From Vibrio superstes (GTDB taxonomy: Bacteria > Pseudomonadota > Gammaproteobacteria > Enterobacterales > Vibrionaceae): a DNA stretch of 64,000 nt. The translations under genes and the position numbers were made by a program. Location of the stretch: NCBI RefSeq assembly GCF_003569005.1, contig NZ_BCUR01000004.1:1835111-1899110 (forward strand), written 5' to 3'. Shown here in pieces: positions 33,401-42,303 of the stretch (its first letter is position 1; each line of letters opens with the position of its first letter). The notes below the pieces were generated by a model. It worked only from the letters and a program-made list of their open reading frames with translations. It ran no database searches and was not told where the DNA came from.

Positions 33401-35394
33401 TACTGCCTAGCGGCTTCTGGGATCTCTTTCCATACTTGCTCTGGAGTATGGTGTGTTTGCAGAATAAAGGTACCGTTTTGGGTCAAACCCGCTAACGGAT
33501 TGGTATGCATAAAGACCTTGTGATCAGGCGATAGAACAACCTCCACCTCTTGCAGTTCTGCATTGGTGATCTTTATCGGCTCTGGTGACAAGGTAATGAA
33601 GAAATTGGTGGGCGCCCCACTCTTTTCTGAGCCGTATTTAGGCATGGACTTAGAGTGCAGCTCTAACGTGCCGGCAAGGATATCGGTTAATAACTTACCT
33701 GTCGCTATGGTGCCGTAGCCACCCACTGAGTGAAAGCGCGTACGTATCGCCTCGTTTGGAAGCAATTGAGGATTCTCATCGGTGGACAGTGCCATCAACT
33801 CGGTCTCTGGATAGGCGTCTCTTAGTCTTCTTTGTATGACCTGTAATTGCTCAGAGGCTTGGTTATCAAAGAACTGACTACCAAGGTAGAAGAAAGGCTT
33901 ACTTTGCGCCGCTTGCATATTTGCAAATGCCGCAACGAGGTGACGAGGCTGCAGATCGTGGCCACCTAGCCCGAACACACCAGTGCAGATTTGCGGAAGC
34001 TCACGAAGAAGGGGAATGTTCTCATGACGATGACTGTCAGCGTTTTCTCTTGCTTTAAATAAGGCTCGAGTGACGCGCTCAGTCAATTTGGTTTCATCAC
34101 AACGCTCTAATATGGTCACGGCTTTCTTGCCGGTTAATACCTTGATGAGCAGCGCTTCAGGGAAAGGCTGCAGCTGCTTAATACTGACCACCCCTACTTT
34201 TTCGCCCTTACCTCGCAGATACTCGGCCACGGCTTCAGCATCGTCTGTGACTGAGCCCAGACCAAGAATGACATAATCTGCATCCTCACATTCATATTGC
34301 ATGACGGGGGAGTATTGTCTGCCAGTAAGCTGAGCAAACTCGCGCATCGCTTGCTTGATAAACTTAGGCACATCCGATTGAAAGTGGACCCTATGGTCAA
34401 CAATCCCTGCTTGATAATCTGGCTGATTTTGCACCCCACCAGTCAGCCCTGGATTATGGGTGTCCATTAGCGCCGGCACTCGTTGACGACTGCCCTTTTC
34501 ATAGCTATTAACCCAGACTCGTCGCCATTTTTTAAGTAGCTCTGGGGGAATAAAGTCCAATGTATGGGCGATCAATCGACCTTCTTTATCTTGCTCTAGC
34601 TGCGCTTCATTGGCCTTTAGGTAATCTTTTATATCCCGTAATTTATCGGGCCAAAAATCATCTTGATGCTTGTCTAAAAAGACATTGAGTTGCCAAATTC
34701 GCCCCTTAGCACCATACAGCATCTGCTGTGCTACGGTTGGCGCTTGAATGCGCTCTGAAGGATCACCTAGGTAGGTTTTTAAAAGCTCAGGCTCCGGTAA
34801 CTGTACTTCGCTTTGAATATGACTGGTGGCAAACCCGTCCATACAGTTGGCAACCGGTATTAGCGAGAGCGCACTGACTCGATAAGAGATAGAGGCAAGA
34901 TCGGCCGCTTCTTGAGCATTACTGGCAAATAAGGTGGTGTAGCCCGCAGACAACAGCGCATATACATCATCGTGTCCCGCCATCACATTCAAAGAGTGCC
35001 TGGAGACAGAGCGCGCTGCTACATGCAGTACAAAGCCTGCAGCCTTTTTACCTACCGTCACATAGTGGGATTCCAAGCCATACAAGATACCTTGGCTTGA
35101 AGAGGCATTAGAGATGTACTTGCCCCCCGTGAGCGCAGCGCCCAATGCGCCACTTTGCGCAGAGTGCTCACCCTCAGGCTCGAAGAAGAACGGATGCTGT
35201 CCCCATACATTCATTCCGCCTTGAGCACGAAACGCCTCATACAGCTCTGAGATTTCGGTCGACGGGGTGATGGGATAGCCAATAACACCGCCGCATACAT
35301 AATCCATAACATGAGCAACCGCTCCGTTGCCATGAATGACGGCAGGTGTACCAGGATAAGTCGGGTATTCGGTGGTCTTTGATAACGAGGACAT
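30418..35394 (-). CDS. Giant pyruvate:ferredoxin/flavodoxin oxidoreductase-like protein with C-terminal extension
   Basis: This 1658-residue 2-oxoacid oxidoreductase is about 450-490 residues longer than typical one-chain PFORs. Domain order: pyrimidine-binding alpha (YPITPSTEISE at 40-50), domain II (375-495), gamma (GGYGTIATGKLL, 558-569), and a two-cluster ferredoxin domain (C845/848/851/855 and C978/981/984/988) with a long insert between clusters. The ThDP domain follows (GGDGATYDIGFGALS at 1231, NTGSYSNTGGQ at 1260). Proximal-cluster cysteines are C1049, C1052, C1141 and C1346, with a coiled insertion at 1062-1125. A new C-terminal part ends in a ferredoxin-like set C1587/C1590/C1593 and C1643. 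TAGGAG precedes the ATG. It should cleave pyruvate or another 2-oxoacid to acyl-CoA and CO2; the substrate is not proven. Confidence 0.9.
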   Translation of the reverse strand: MSSLSKTTEYPTYPGTPAVIHGNGAVAHVMDYVCGGVIGYPITPSTEISELYEAFRAQGGMNVWGQHPFFFEPEGEHSAQSGALGAALTGGKYISNASSSQGILYGLESHYVTVGKKAAGFVLHVAARSVSRHSLNVMAGHDDVYALLSAGYTTLFASNAQEAADLASISYRVSALSLIPVANCMDGFATSHIQSEVQLPEPELLKTYLGDPSERIQAPTVAQQMLYGAKGRIWQLNVFLDKHQDDFWPDKLRDIKDYLKANEAQLEQDKEGRLIAHTLDFIPPELLKKWRRVWVNSYEKGSRQRVPALMDTHNPGLTGGVQNQPDYQAGIVDHRVHFQSDVPKFIKQAMREFAQLTGRQYSPVMQYECEDADYVILGLGSVTDDAEAVAEYLRGKGEKVGVVSIKQLQPFPEALLIKVLTGKKAVTILERCDETKLTERVTRALFKARENADSHRHENIPLLRELPQICTGVFGLGGHDLQPRHLVAAFANMQAAQSKPFFYLGSQFFDNQASEQLQVIQRRLRDAYPETELMALSTDENPQLLPNEAIRTRFHSVGGYGTIATGKLLTDILAGTLELHSKSMPKYGSEKSGAPTNFFITLSPEPIKITNAELQEVEVVLSPDHKVFMHTNPLAGLTQNGTFILQTHHTPEQVWKEIPEAARQYIREHNIDFFIVDAFKVAKEQAPSRDLEIRMMGIAFIGALCGHARQVIGSADEEAMLNRIEQQIAKKFASKGRAVVNSNMAVIREGMHATKQVRYQDYEDVVPTRVSSSQVTLDDKATRASSCLFDQDYFDSIAGKHYADGSIAEAPVIPGSGMFMPPSSAKTKNKGLFRLNVPLFDPDKCTGCMECTIACPDSAIPNAVHEVHDLINNAIDTLAVPPAQISALKAEVPKLSDAVRHYYRTHSKEDSLPLHQAIASKLDSMVFNDGKVQQQFASVCIALESMPVARTKPFFDAMEKAMPGSGGLYSVAIDSNKCSGCMECVDVCGPNALQKVRQTTELNEQLHHSFETLAALPNTPIRFIDGQEAKRLLLDRDNYYAMSAGHGACRGCGEVTALRLVTSINRAMAERRNKAHRAQLESLLDRLESKHRQLFETEQQPERAQRIEDTVKVLERRLYEFEHGPTGDGPADALIANATGCSSVYASTFPSNPYKVPWVNSLFQDTPALAKGLFEGEVANQLQQIKALRCAKLEVEDLYDPSIHDKQLNYLEWQQLSSDELNLLPTVFSIGGDGATYDIGFGALSRLLTTSTPIKVLVLNTGSYSNTGGQASTASFTAQDSDLSRVGSAHSGKQEARKELGIIAMFHPEVLVVQTSTAIQGHFMSNLVEYLNYQDAPALFDVYTPCMGEHGIADDASTRHSRFAVESRMNPIFVHDPRKGETLAERLSLEGNPDIQQDWTQQMITYLDDDGMTQLLETALTPADFALFEGRFKKHFSLATSERNLIELADYVGMNVSERADKTPFIWSVDSSQHLIQLTVSSSIVALTEERLNNWHMLQYLSGQHIAKTKTEHQAEIVQWKARYEQAVERNEQTIDTIANGLAELALTVDSEVQIPVTQIESTDTTPAVRAAVDRLVSIAESDMASCTDCKTCYQQLPELFEKTTIIEEGKAKIVSRVIPNVFDSLVITDELIERASRIADECDAEIIHVSVSQTSEV

Positions 35395-35592
35395 GCGCTG
35401 TTTCTCCTAAACAGGTGGACAAACAGACCGCACAGAATTGCAGTGTTATTTACCCACAAACTAAGTCAAGATCACGCATTTCGCCTCAGATTTTCTTCCA
35501 TATACGACAAAGGCACATTTGCGTGCTGTCTAAATTCTACACCGCAAATATGCCTTATGTTGTCTATTCACTCACAAAATGTAGGGTTTTAT

Positions 35593-35606
35593 TTGATGCT
35601 CAACAA
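35593..35606. promoter_or_regulatory. FNR-like site upstream of the PFOR operon
   Basis: TTGATGCTCAACAA matches the FNR consensus TTGAT-N4-ATCAA at nine of ten positions. It lies about 200 bp upstream of the PFOR-like start, in the only gap before that operon. Anaerobic control of an oxygen-sensitive enzyme would make sense, but the distance is long and one match can arise by chance. Confidence 0.35.
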
Positions 35607-35642
35607 AAACCCTCTATTTACTGATTGAATACTCTGCTTTCT

Positions 35643-36674
35643 CTATAGAGCGCTAAGGTAAGCCTTCAATGATTTCAGCCTAACTGTTGCCCCGCCAATG
35701 ATATCCATAAACCCTAGGATTGGGTGCGGTTTAGTGGCAGAAATCCACGCTGAACCCGTTGCACCAATTGGGATGTTGTAGCCTTCGGGCTCTTCAAATT
35801 CAATGATGACGGTACGACCATGAGCACCTGCGTTATTTCCTACGTGTTGCTTTACATTCTGCGCGCCGTTTTTCACTGACACTGTCGCCTCGCCAGTACC
35901 GCTGGTAATACTGTGTACCTTACCTCGGAATACTTCACCAGGGTGGGAGTTAACATAAAACTCGGCAAACTGACCCTCTTTGATATAGCGATAGGTTTGG
36001 TCGCTGACACGCATCTCCATAAACTTCTTGCTGGTGTCATAGATGTGCATGTTACCAGTGCGAGTACCCTTCGAGATATTAACAACACCAATCTGACCAT
36101 CAAATGGCGCAACCACTTGGTTCATTTCATTAAGCCATTGGTTCTCTTTGATCTGAGCGTTAATAGTTGCAATCTCAGCGCGCAACTCTGACAGGCGTGA
36201 GTATCCTTGCAAGATAGCGTTTCTTACATCATCACGCTCTGCTTGGCTGCTGTACTCTTCAAGCTTCATCAGACGTGCCATTGTGGTTTCGTCTGTTTTG
36301 ATCTGGGTTTCGGTTGCCGATATTTGATGATTGATCGCCTGAATCTGAGCCTCAAGACCTTTGATCTCTTCAACAGAATCTGTGGCTTCAAGGGTATAAA
36401 GCAATTCACCCTTCTCAACCACTTGGTTATGGTTAACCATAACGTTTTCAACTTTCTGCCCCACTAGAGGACTCAAAACCGCGTGTGGTGCTTTAACGGT
36501 ACTGCTGTCTGTCAAATCAACAGGAGCCCAAAAACGACTCACGGTAAATAGTGTCATTGCTAAGAAGGCACCAAATGCGGTGATCATGGTTGCATTGCGC
36601 AGATTCCACTGAATAACTCCAGCTTTAACCAGAATCCACATAATGAATACATAAGGAAGCATGATCTCTTTCAT
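35643..36674 (-). CDS. HlyD/EmrA-type membrane-fusion (periplasmic adaptor) protein
   Basis: This 343-residue protein is anchored by N-terminal hydrophobic segments (about 7-22 and 29-47). A lipoyl-type half (APHAVLSPLVGQKVENVMVNH) is followed by a coiled coil (about 98-170), the second lipoyl half (QVVAPFDGQIGVVNISKGTRT) and beta-barrel segments. This is the HlyD_D23-like adaptor of efflux or secretion systems. No MFS, ABC or outer-membrane partner is adjacent. The gene overlaps by 1 bp with the small membrane-protein gene upstream, so the pair forms a unit like E. coli yiaW-yiaV or yibI-yibH. Confidence 0.85.
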   Translation of the reverse strand: MKEIMLPYVFIMWILVKAGVIQWNLRNATMITAFGAFLAMTLFTVSRFWAPVDLTDSSTVKAPHAVLSPLVGQKVENVMVNHNQVVEKGELLYTLEATDSVEEIKGLEAQIQAINHQISATETQIKTDETTMARLMKLEEYSSQAERDDVRNAILQGYSRLSELRAEIATINAQIKENQWLNEMNQVVAPFDGQIGVVNISKGTRTGNMHIYDTSKKFMEMRVSDQTYRYIKEGQFAEFYVNSHPGEVFRGKVHSITSGTGEATVSVKNGAQNVKQHVGNNAGAHGRTVIIEFEEPEGYNIPIGATGSAWISATKPHPILGFMDIIGGATVRLKSLKAYLSAL

Positions 36675-37135
36675 TACTTGGACTCCTCAGCTGACAGGGT
36701 GTCTTTTTCTACACCACGACGAATAACGCCACTTAATGAGTTGCCAATGATGTCCCAGCGCGTAAACGCAACCACAATCGCTAATACCCACCAAGTCTTA
36801 CTAATAAACAGGCCACACAGAGATAAAGCAAATACCACATTGGTATGTGCGCTATTGCGGTGCTCACTCTCGTGAACCGCAACTTCGTGTAATTGCCATA
36901 GCAAATAAGCAACGTAAGCAAAGATAGAAATGGTCACAACGAAGATGAGACCCATGAAGATTTCAGAATTGAGCAGTTTAATGATCGAAGGATTACCATC
37001 GACGAACTCGCTGGCCGGCATAGATTTGCCGTGAATGTTGGATAAGGTAGAGAAAAATAGGGAAGTTGCAGCAGCGGCACTGAGTACTCCAATGGCCTTC
37101 ATTAGCCACTTTAAAACACCGAACAATCTTTTCAT
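36674..37135 (-). CDS. Small inner-membrane protein paired with HlyD-type adaptor
   Basis: This 153-residue protein has three to four hydrophobic segments (about 8-28, 50-78 and 98-122) and a charged C-terminus. It has the same relation to the adaptor gene as YibI/YiaW have to YibH/YiaV: small membrane protein first, then HlyD, with a TAATG-type 1-bp overlap. The sequence itself shows no catalytic motif. A partnership with the adaptor is inferred from coupling. Confidence 0.7.
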   Translation of the reverse strand: MKRLFGVLKWLMKAIGVLSAAAATSLFFSTLSNIHGKSMPASEFVDGNPSIIKLLNSEIFMGLIFVVTISIFAYVAYLLWQLHEVAVHESEHRNSAHTNVVFALSLCGLFISKTWWVLAIVVAFTRWDIIGNSLSGVIRRGVEKDTLSAEESK

Positions 37136-37456
37136 TACTCACTCTCACTTTAGTTGGGCTTTGGTACCAGTCACTGAGTACGATTGGTACAATACAAATA
37201 CGTATGGTAGTGACTACGTATGGCGCCCCAACTTCAAAGAGTGCTGGCCATCTCCCTATTCCGTAATCCCCACAACACAGTGACAATAAATAACTTTGAT
37301 GATTACCTCCAATTATTCATTGCTATACCTGATATGCATGAGGGGTATATTGAATAGAAAAACGCGCTATGCTGGTAGATGAGGCGAGTATTCAATACAA
37401 TCTGCCCATCGGCTCTATATCCAGCCACCGTTTCCCATTAAAGGTACCGTTAATCC
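37136..37456. other. Divergent promoter region with a possible repeat remnant
   Basis: This 321-bp gap between divergent genes has no ORF. The segment 37165-37189 (TACCAG ... CGATTGGTA) resembles the two ends of the 161-bp repeat joined together and may be a deleted copy. The rest is unremarkable AT-rich promoter-like sequence. Confidence 0.4.
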
Positions 37457-39154
37457 ATGAGCATCGACCCGCTTTTCACCCAATTTAAGCAACCCATCTC
37501 ACTGCCGATGCCGGAGCGATTCACCTTTCCTTTTTATTATGATCCGAACCCACTGACAATCATCGCCTGCGAACTATTACAAAAGCGCCTGAGTTCAAAT
37601 GATCGATTTAATGAGCTTTTTTGCCTGCAAGACGATCAGAGCCTAAATACAGAAATAACCCCTTCTGCTAGAGGCAAAATGTTTGGTGTGTTGGTGGTAA
37701 AAAATAGTGCAGGAGAGCTGGGGTTTCTTAGCGCTTTCTCTGGCAAAATCGATGATACAAACCATCATCAAGGGTTCGTACCACCGGTGTACGATATGCT
37801 GGATGATGACGGATTTTTTAGGGATGAACTAGAAAAGGTCAACGAGGTTTCATCTGAGCTAAAAGCCTTTGTAGGCACCTCAAACATCGAGCAGTTAAAA
37901 CAGCAGCTTTCATCGCTTATTGAAGAAGAATCCTCTCAAATAAAGCGTCTGAAAACTGACATCGCAGACAGTCGAAAGCGTCGCAAAATTGAACGCACCC
38001 AAGCACAAATCACCCTATCAGAGCAGGAATATCAAGAGCTTGAGAAAAACTTAGCTAAGCAGAGTGTGGCGCAAAAGAATCAGTTAAAGAGGCTCAAGCA
38101 AGAATGGGCAGATAAGCGGACGGCACTGACTGAGACAATCACTCAGATTGAGCAAGCCATCACCGATTTAAAAGCCCAACGCGCGGCGTTATCCAATCAG
38201 CTGCAACACAAAATCTTCGCCCATTATTCCTTCTTGAATGCGAAAGGACAGCGTCAAGATTTGAACCAGATATTTGCCCAAACCGCCTATAAAGTGCCAC
38301 CAGCGGGGGCAGGAGAATGCGCCGCACCCAAGCTAATGCAATACGCCTACCTTAATGGCTATACGCCGGTCGCTATGTCAGAATTTTGGTGGGGCCACTC
38401 ACCCAAGTCTGAGATTCGTCAGCACAAACAGTTCTATCCTTCGTGCATGAGTAAGTGCCACCCTATTCTCTCGCACATGTTACAAGGCTTAGAGGTCGAT
38501 CCTAACCCGCTGCTAGAAAACCCTGCACAAGATAAGCCTTTTCCTATCCTCTATGAAGATGAACACATTGTGGTGGTGAATAAGCCTGAAGGGTTTCTTT
38601 CTGTCCCTGGTCGACACATTCAAGACTCAGCGTTTTACCGCATACAGCAAATGTATCCCGATGTCGAAGGCCCCTTTGCCCTGCACCGCTTAGACATGGC
38701 AACCTCAGGTTTACTGGTGTTTGCCCTCACTAAGCGTGCCAACAAATCCCTGCAAAAACAGTTCATCTCTCGTGAAGTAAAAAAGCGCTACGCGGCCTTA
38801 ATTGATGGCGAGTTACAGCAAAAACAAGGGGATATTACGCTGCCTTTATGTGGTGACCCTTATGACAGGCCAAGGCAAATGGTGTCGTATGATGAGGGTA
38901 AGCCAGCACACACTCGCTATCAACTTCTAGAAACCAATGATGGACACAGCAAGGTCATGCTGTATCCAGAAACAGGCCGTACCCACCAACTACGCGTTCA
39001 TTGCGCTCACGCCGAGGGGCTTAACATGCCCATCATTGGCGATACCTTATATGGCCGCAAAGACAAAAGGTTATATCTGCATGCACAGCAGCTCAGCTTC
39101 ACCCACCCCATTACTAAAGAGTGGGTCACCTTTGAGGCTGATATACCGTTCTAG
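37457..39154 (+). CDS. RluA-family pseudouridine synthase with N-terminal coiled coil
   Basis: This 565-residue protein has its catalytic C-terminal domain at about 350-565. Motifs are ILYEDEHIVVVNKPEGFLSV, the active-site block HRLDMATSGLLVFA (catalytic Asp near residue 413) and TGRTHQLRVHCAHAEG. It converts a uridine in rRNA or tRNA to pseudouridine. The first 140 residues are of unknown fold, followed by a long charged coiled coil (about 143-255) and a Cys-containing segment (GAGECAAPK, YPSCMSKCHP). Standard RluA is about 220 residues, so this belongs to the large-form group. The start is ATG 37457; the RNA target is unknown. Confidence 0.88.
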   Translation: MSIDPLFTQFKQPISLPMPERFTFPFYYDPNPLTIIACELLQKRLSSNDRFNELFCLQDDQSLNTEITPSARGKMFGVLVVKNSAGELGFLSAFSGKIDDTNHHQGFVPPVYDMLDDDGFFRDELEKVNEVSSELKAFVGTSNIEQLKQQLSSLIEEESSQIKRLKTDIADSRKRRKIERTQAQITLSEQEYQELEKNLAKQSVAQKNQLKRLKQEWADKRTALTETITQIEQAITDLKAQRAALSNQLQHKIFAHYSFLNAKGQRQDLNQIFAQTAYKVPPAGAGECAAPKLMQYAYLNGYTPVAMSEFWWGHSPKSEIRQHKQFYPSCMSKCHPILSHMLQGLEVDPNPLLENPAQDKPFPILYEDEHIVVVNKPEGFLSVPGRHIQDSAFYRIQQMYPDVEGPFALHRLDMATSGLLVFALTKRANKSLQKQFISREVKKRYAALIDGELQQKQGDITLPLCGDPYDRPRQMVSYDEGKPAHTRYQLLETNDGHSKVMLYPETGRTHQLRVHCAHAEGLNMPIIGDTLYGRKDKRLYLHAQQLSFTHPITKEWVTFEADIPF

Positions 39155-39156
39155 TG

Positions 39157-41319
39157 CTAACTTGCCAGCGTAGCCAGCTGTTGTTGGTATGCAAAGTGGC
39201 CGACGACACAGCGCAAAGTGCCGTAATCGTATTTGGCATCAAAGCGCTCAAACAGTGGCTTTAGCTTTGCCTCAGTTAGAGTGTTGAGCTGCTTAATAGC
39301 AGCATCAAACTCTTCGAGTTCGACAAGCTCAATATCAATCACTTGTTGCAGTTGGCATGCTCCAAGCTCTATGGCTGATGCTAGATGACTCATCACGGTG
39401 TTGAGTGCAATTGCGCGCTCTTTTGCCACCAATTCTGCATCTCCCAAAGATTGAAATAACTCAAGGGTGGTTTGCTCTGTGGCGCTTAATGTAGGGAGCG
39501 GCTTAGGCTGCAGTTGCATCAGTGTGATGATCGGCTCGCCATACTTAGCGACCTTGGCTTCACCAAAGCCTGATATCTCACCTAACGCGTCCAATGTGGT
39601 GGGTCTCTTTAGAGCAATATCAGCCAAGCTAGTATCGTGACAAATCACATAGGCAGGGACATTTTGTTCCTTGGCTAGGCTTGCACGAAGCTCTCTTAGC
39701 TTCTCAAACACTTCTGCATCTTGAGCTGAAAGCGCGTTGCTTTTTTTCGCAGCGCTGGATTTTTTCTTCTTAGCCTTACGAAGTTCACGCAACTCTATGC
39801 TTTGCTCACCCTTCAGCACAGCGCGGCACTGCTCGGTCAGCCTTAGATTGTTATACATACCCTCCACGGTCAGGTAATTCATTGCAATGAGCTGTCTAAA
39901 TACCCCTTTCCACTGCTCAGCAGTAAGCTCTGTGCCAATGCCAAAGGTCGATAAGGTATCGTGACCAAAGCGCTGGATCTTGTCATCACTCTTGCCGAGT
40001 AGCACATTCACTAGGTGCGTCACACCAAAGCGCTGGCCTGAGCGATACACAGTAGAGAGCGCCTTTTGCGCCGCCTGAGTGCCATCCCATGTTTTGGGCG
40101 GGTTTAAACAGTTGTCGCAGTTGCCACACGCCTGCTCTAGTGACTCACCAAAGTAGCCTAACAAGGTCTGACGGCGACAAGCACTCAGCTCGCAGTATCC
40201 AAGCAATGAATTAAGCTTGCCCACCTGCACTTGCTTGTATTCTTGATTGCCATCTGAGTTTTCTACCATCTGTTTTTGCATAACAAGGTCTTGCAAACCA
40301 TAAGCCATCCACGCATTTGCCGGCATTCCATCACGCCCTGCACGCCCAGTTTCTTGGTAGTAAGACTCGATACTTTTTGGCAGGCTAAGGTGCGCGACGA
40401 ATCGGACATCAGGCTTATCTATACCCATACCAAATGCAATCGTCGCCACAATGATAACGCCGTCTTCTCGCAAGAAACGCTGTTGGTTTTGATTCTTTTG
40501 CTCGACAGACATACCCGCATGATAAGGCAAGGCCACTCGCCCCTGCTCTGCAAGCCAGGTTGCGGTTTCCTCGACCTTCTTGCGTGATAGGCAGTAAATG
40601 ACCCCCGCATCTTGGGCATGGTTGTTCTCAATAAAGTCCCATAGCTCATGCTTTGCATTGGCTTTTTCACTGACATGATAACGAATGTTCGGACGGTCAA
40701 AACTATGCACGAATACCTTGGCATCAGAGAGATGCAGCTGTGCAATAATTTCTTGTTTTGTGCGCTCATCGGCCGTTGCTGTTAAGGCGATGCGAGGTAC
40801 ATTGGGAAACCGCTGAGGTAAGATGGACAGTTTTTGGTATTCAGGTCGAAAATCGTGTCCCCACTGACTTACACAGTGCGCTTCATCAATGGCAAATAAC
40901 GACAGGCTCGATTGTTCAAGAAGGTTAAGAGTGCGCTCCATAAGCAGACGCTCTGGAGAAACATAAAGCAGTTGTATCTCACCGCGCATTACCGAGGCTT
41001 CTACTTCCAGCTGTTCATATTGATCTTGAGTGGAGTTTAGAAAGGCGCACGCCACGCCCACTTGTCTTAGGGCGTCCACCTGATCTTTCATCAAGGCAAT
41101 TAGTGGCGATACCACCACACCCACACCCGAACGCACCATTGCCGGGATCTGGTAACAGATAGATTTACCACCCCCCGTGGGCATCAGGGTCAGAACATCT
41201 TGCCCCTGCACCACACTCTCGACTATGGCTTGTTGTTGGTGACGAAAGCTGTCGTAACCAAATACAGAATTAAGTACATCTATAGGCTGTGGTTTAGTGG
41301 CGTGCTCGAACTGACTCAA
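39157..41319 (-). CDS. recQ: RecQ-family ATP-dependent DNA helicase
   Basis: This 720-residue 3'-5' DNA helicase has motif 0 ([14 protein letters not shown]), Walker A ([12 protein letters not shown]), DEAH box ([20 protein letters not shown]), motif V/VI ([29 protein letters not shown]) and the zinc-binding cysteines ([24 protein letters not shown]). A winged-helix RQC region and an HRDC domain (about 530-610) follow, then about 110 extra residues (helical, acidic) beyond E. coli RecQ (609). It converges tail to tail with the pseudouridine synthase gene, with two bases between the stops. It may be a second RecQ type of this genus. Confidence 0.9.
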   Translation of the reverse strand: MSQFEHATKPQPIDVLNSVFGYDSFRHQQQAIVESVVQGQDVLTLMPTGGGKSICYQIPAMVRSGVGVVVSPLIALMKDQVDALRQVGVACAFLNSTQDQYEQLEVEASVMRGEIQLLYVSPERLLMERTLNLLEQSSLSLFAIDEAHCVSQWGHDFRPEYQKLSILPQRFPNVPRIALTATADERTKQEIIAQLHLSDAKVFVHSFDRPNIRYHVSEKANAKHELWDFIENNHAQDAGVIYCLSRKKVEETATWLAEQGRVALPYHAGMSVEQKNQNQQRFLREDGVIIVATIAFGMGIDKPDVRFVAHLSLPKSIESYYQETGRAGRDGMPANAWMAYGLQDLVMQKQMVENSDGNQEYKQVQVGKLNSLLGYCELSACRRQTLLGYFGESLEQACGNCDNCLNPPKTWDGTQAAQKALSTVYRSGQRFGVTHLVNVLLGKSDDKIQRFGHDTLSTFGIGTELTAEQWKGVFRQLIAMNYLTVEGMYNNLRLTEQCRAVLKGEQSIELRELRKAKKKKSSAAKKSNALSAQDAEVFEKLRELRASLAKEQNVPAYVICHDTSLADIALKRPTTLDALGEISGFGEAKVAKYGEPIITLMQLQPKPLPTLSATEQTTLELFQSLGDAELVAKERAIALNTVMSHLASAIELGACQLQQVIDIELVELEEFDAAIKQLNTLTEAKLKPLFERFDAKYDYGTLRCVVGHFAYQQQLATLAS

Positions 41320-41349
41320 TGCTAAAGATCCTGAGGGTTAAATGAATAG

Positions 41350-41510
41350 TACCAATCGTAGTAAATAGCTGGTCATCCTAGCTTGTTAAAACACTCGATA
41401 ACGGCGTTAGAATTTTTGATTGTAGAATCACTACTTATCAAAAAGTTCTGCCTTGTTATCCAGCGTTTTTCCTACGCTATTTCTGACCACTTACTTACTG
41501 TGATTGGTAT
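41350..41510. repeat. 161-bp dispersed repeat, copy 2
   Basis: The element starts TACCAATCGTAG and ends GTGATTGGTAT. It is a nearly exact inverted copy of 25998-26159. It lies between the recQ start and the rhodanese gene and fills most of that gap. Confidence 0.8.
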
Positions 41511-41567
41511 AAAAAGGATAGCGAAGAGTCAGCCACAAAGCTGTGGGTAATAGTATTAAATCACTTC

Positions 41568-41939
41568 CTATTCAGAAGGTGATTCTTGTTTTTCTGACAA
41601 CATCATTTGCAATCCGCCGCCATTATGCACGTGTTTATACCCTTTCGTCAGTAGTATTTGTTTGGCATTGCCCGAACGATTGCCACTGCGACAGTACACT
41701 ACGATGTGATCATCCCTATCCACAAAGGAGAGATCGGCTCTTGATAGATCAGCTACGGGGATATTCACGGCATTGTCGAGATGCCCGCCATTGAACTCTT
41801 GCGGCGTTCTCACATCAATCACGACTGCACCAGAGTCAATCCACTCCCACGCCTGCTCTGCACGCTCTGTGGCAAAAGCCCCTGTAGCAAAGGCCATGCT
41901 AGGGATAAGTAGTGCCAGCGCCATTACTCTTTTAATCAT
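41568..41939 (-). CDS. Periplasmic rhodanese-like sulfurtransferase (PspE/GlpE type)
   Basis: This 123-residue protein has a Sec signal (IKRVMALALLIPSMAFATGAFA) and a single rhodanese domain. The domain shows VVIDVRTPQEFNGGHLDNAVNIP and the active-site loop VYCRSGNRSG with catalytic Cys. It would transfer sulfane sulfur in the periplasm, like E. coli PspE. It may share a transcript with the hypothetical gene at 42010, 70 bp upstream. Confidence 0.88.
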   Translation of the reverse strand: MIKRVMALALLIPSMAFATGAFATERAEQAWEWIDSGAVVIDVRTPQEFNGGHLDNAVNIPVADLSRADLSFVDRDDHIVVYCRSGNRSGNAKQILLTKGYKHVHNGGGLQMMLSEKQESPSE

Positions 41940-42009
41940 AAAGCTCTCCTGCTTCGTTTGAGGAAAACAAGCTCCAGTCTGCTCTAGACTCCACCCATTT
42001 CGAAGAACT

Positions 42010-42303
42010 CTAGTAGATCTCCATCACCCAAGAGCCCAGTTTTTTCTCCTGCCAAAGCTCAATAATCATAGGTTCTAGTGCCGCAATCACGCGCTGCAGG
42101 TCTTCTGCGGTTTTGCTGTCGTTAAACCACCCATTGATTGAGTCTAAATTGAAGGCAAGCTGCTTCAAATTACCCGAATTGGTAAGTAGTTCTTCACCAT
42201 TAGTGACTTGTTCTTGCTCCGATAACTGTACACGAGATTCAAAATACTGATCCGCTGCCCGGTACAGGTTCCAACCGTCTTCTCGTGAGGCTAAAAGTCG
42301 CAT
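42010..42303 (-). CDS. Conserved hypothetical protein
   Basis: This 97-residue acidic helical protein begins MRLLASREDGWNLYRAADQYF and contains LDSINGWFNDSKTAEDLQRVIAALEP. No catalytic motif, signal or membrane segment is seen. It faces away from fadD and precedes the rhodanese gene on the same strand. Function unknown. Confidence 0.55.
   Translation of the reverse strand: MRLLASREDGWNLYRAADQYFESRVQLSEQEQVTNGEELLTNSGNLKQLAFNLDSINGWFNDSKTAEDLQRVIAALEPMIIELWQEKKLGSWVMEIY

Noticed and set aside
37165..37189. Deleted copy of the 161-bp repeat
   Set aside because: Only about 25 bp resembling the two ends remain; kept as a note in the gap entry rather than called as a repeat.
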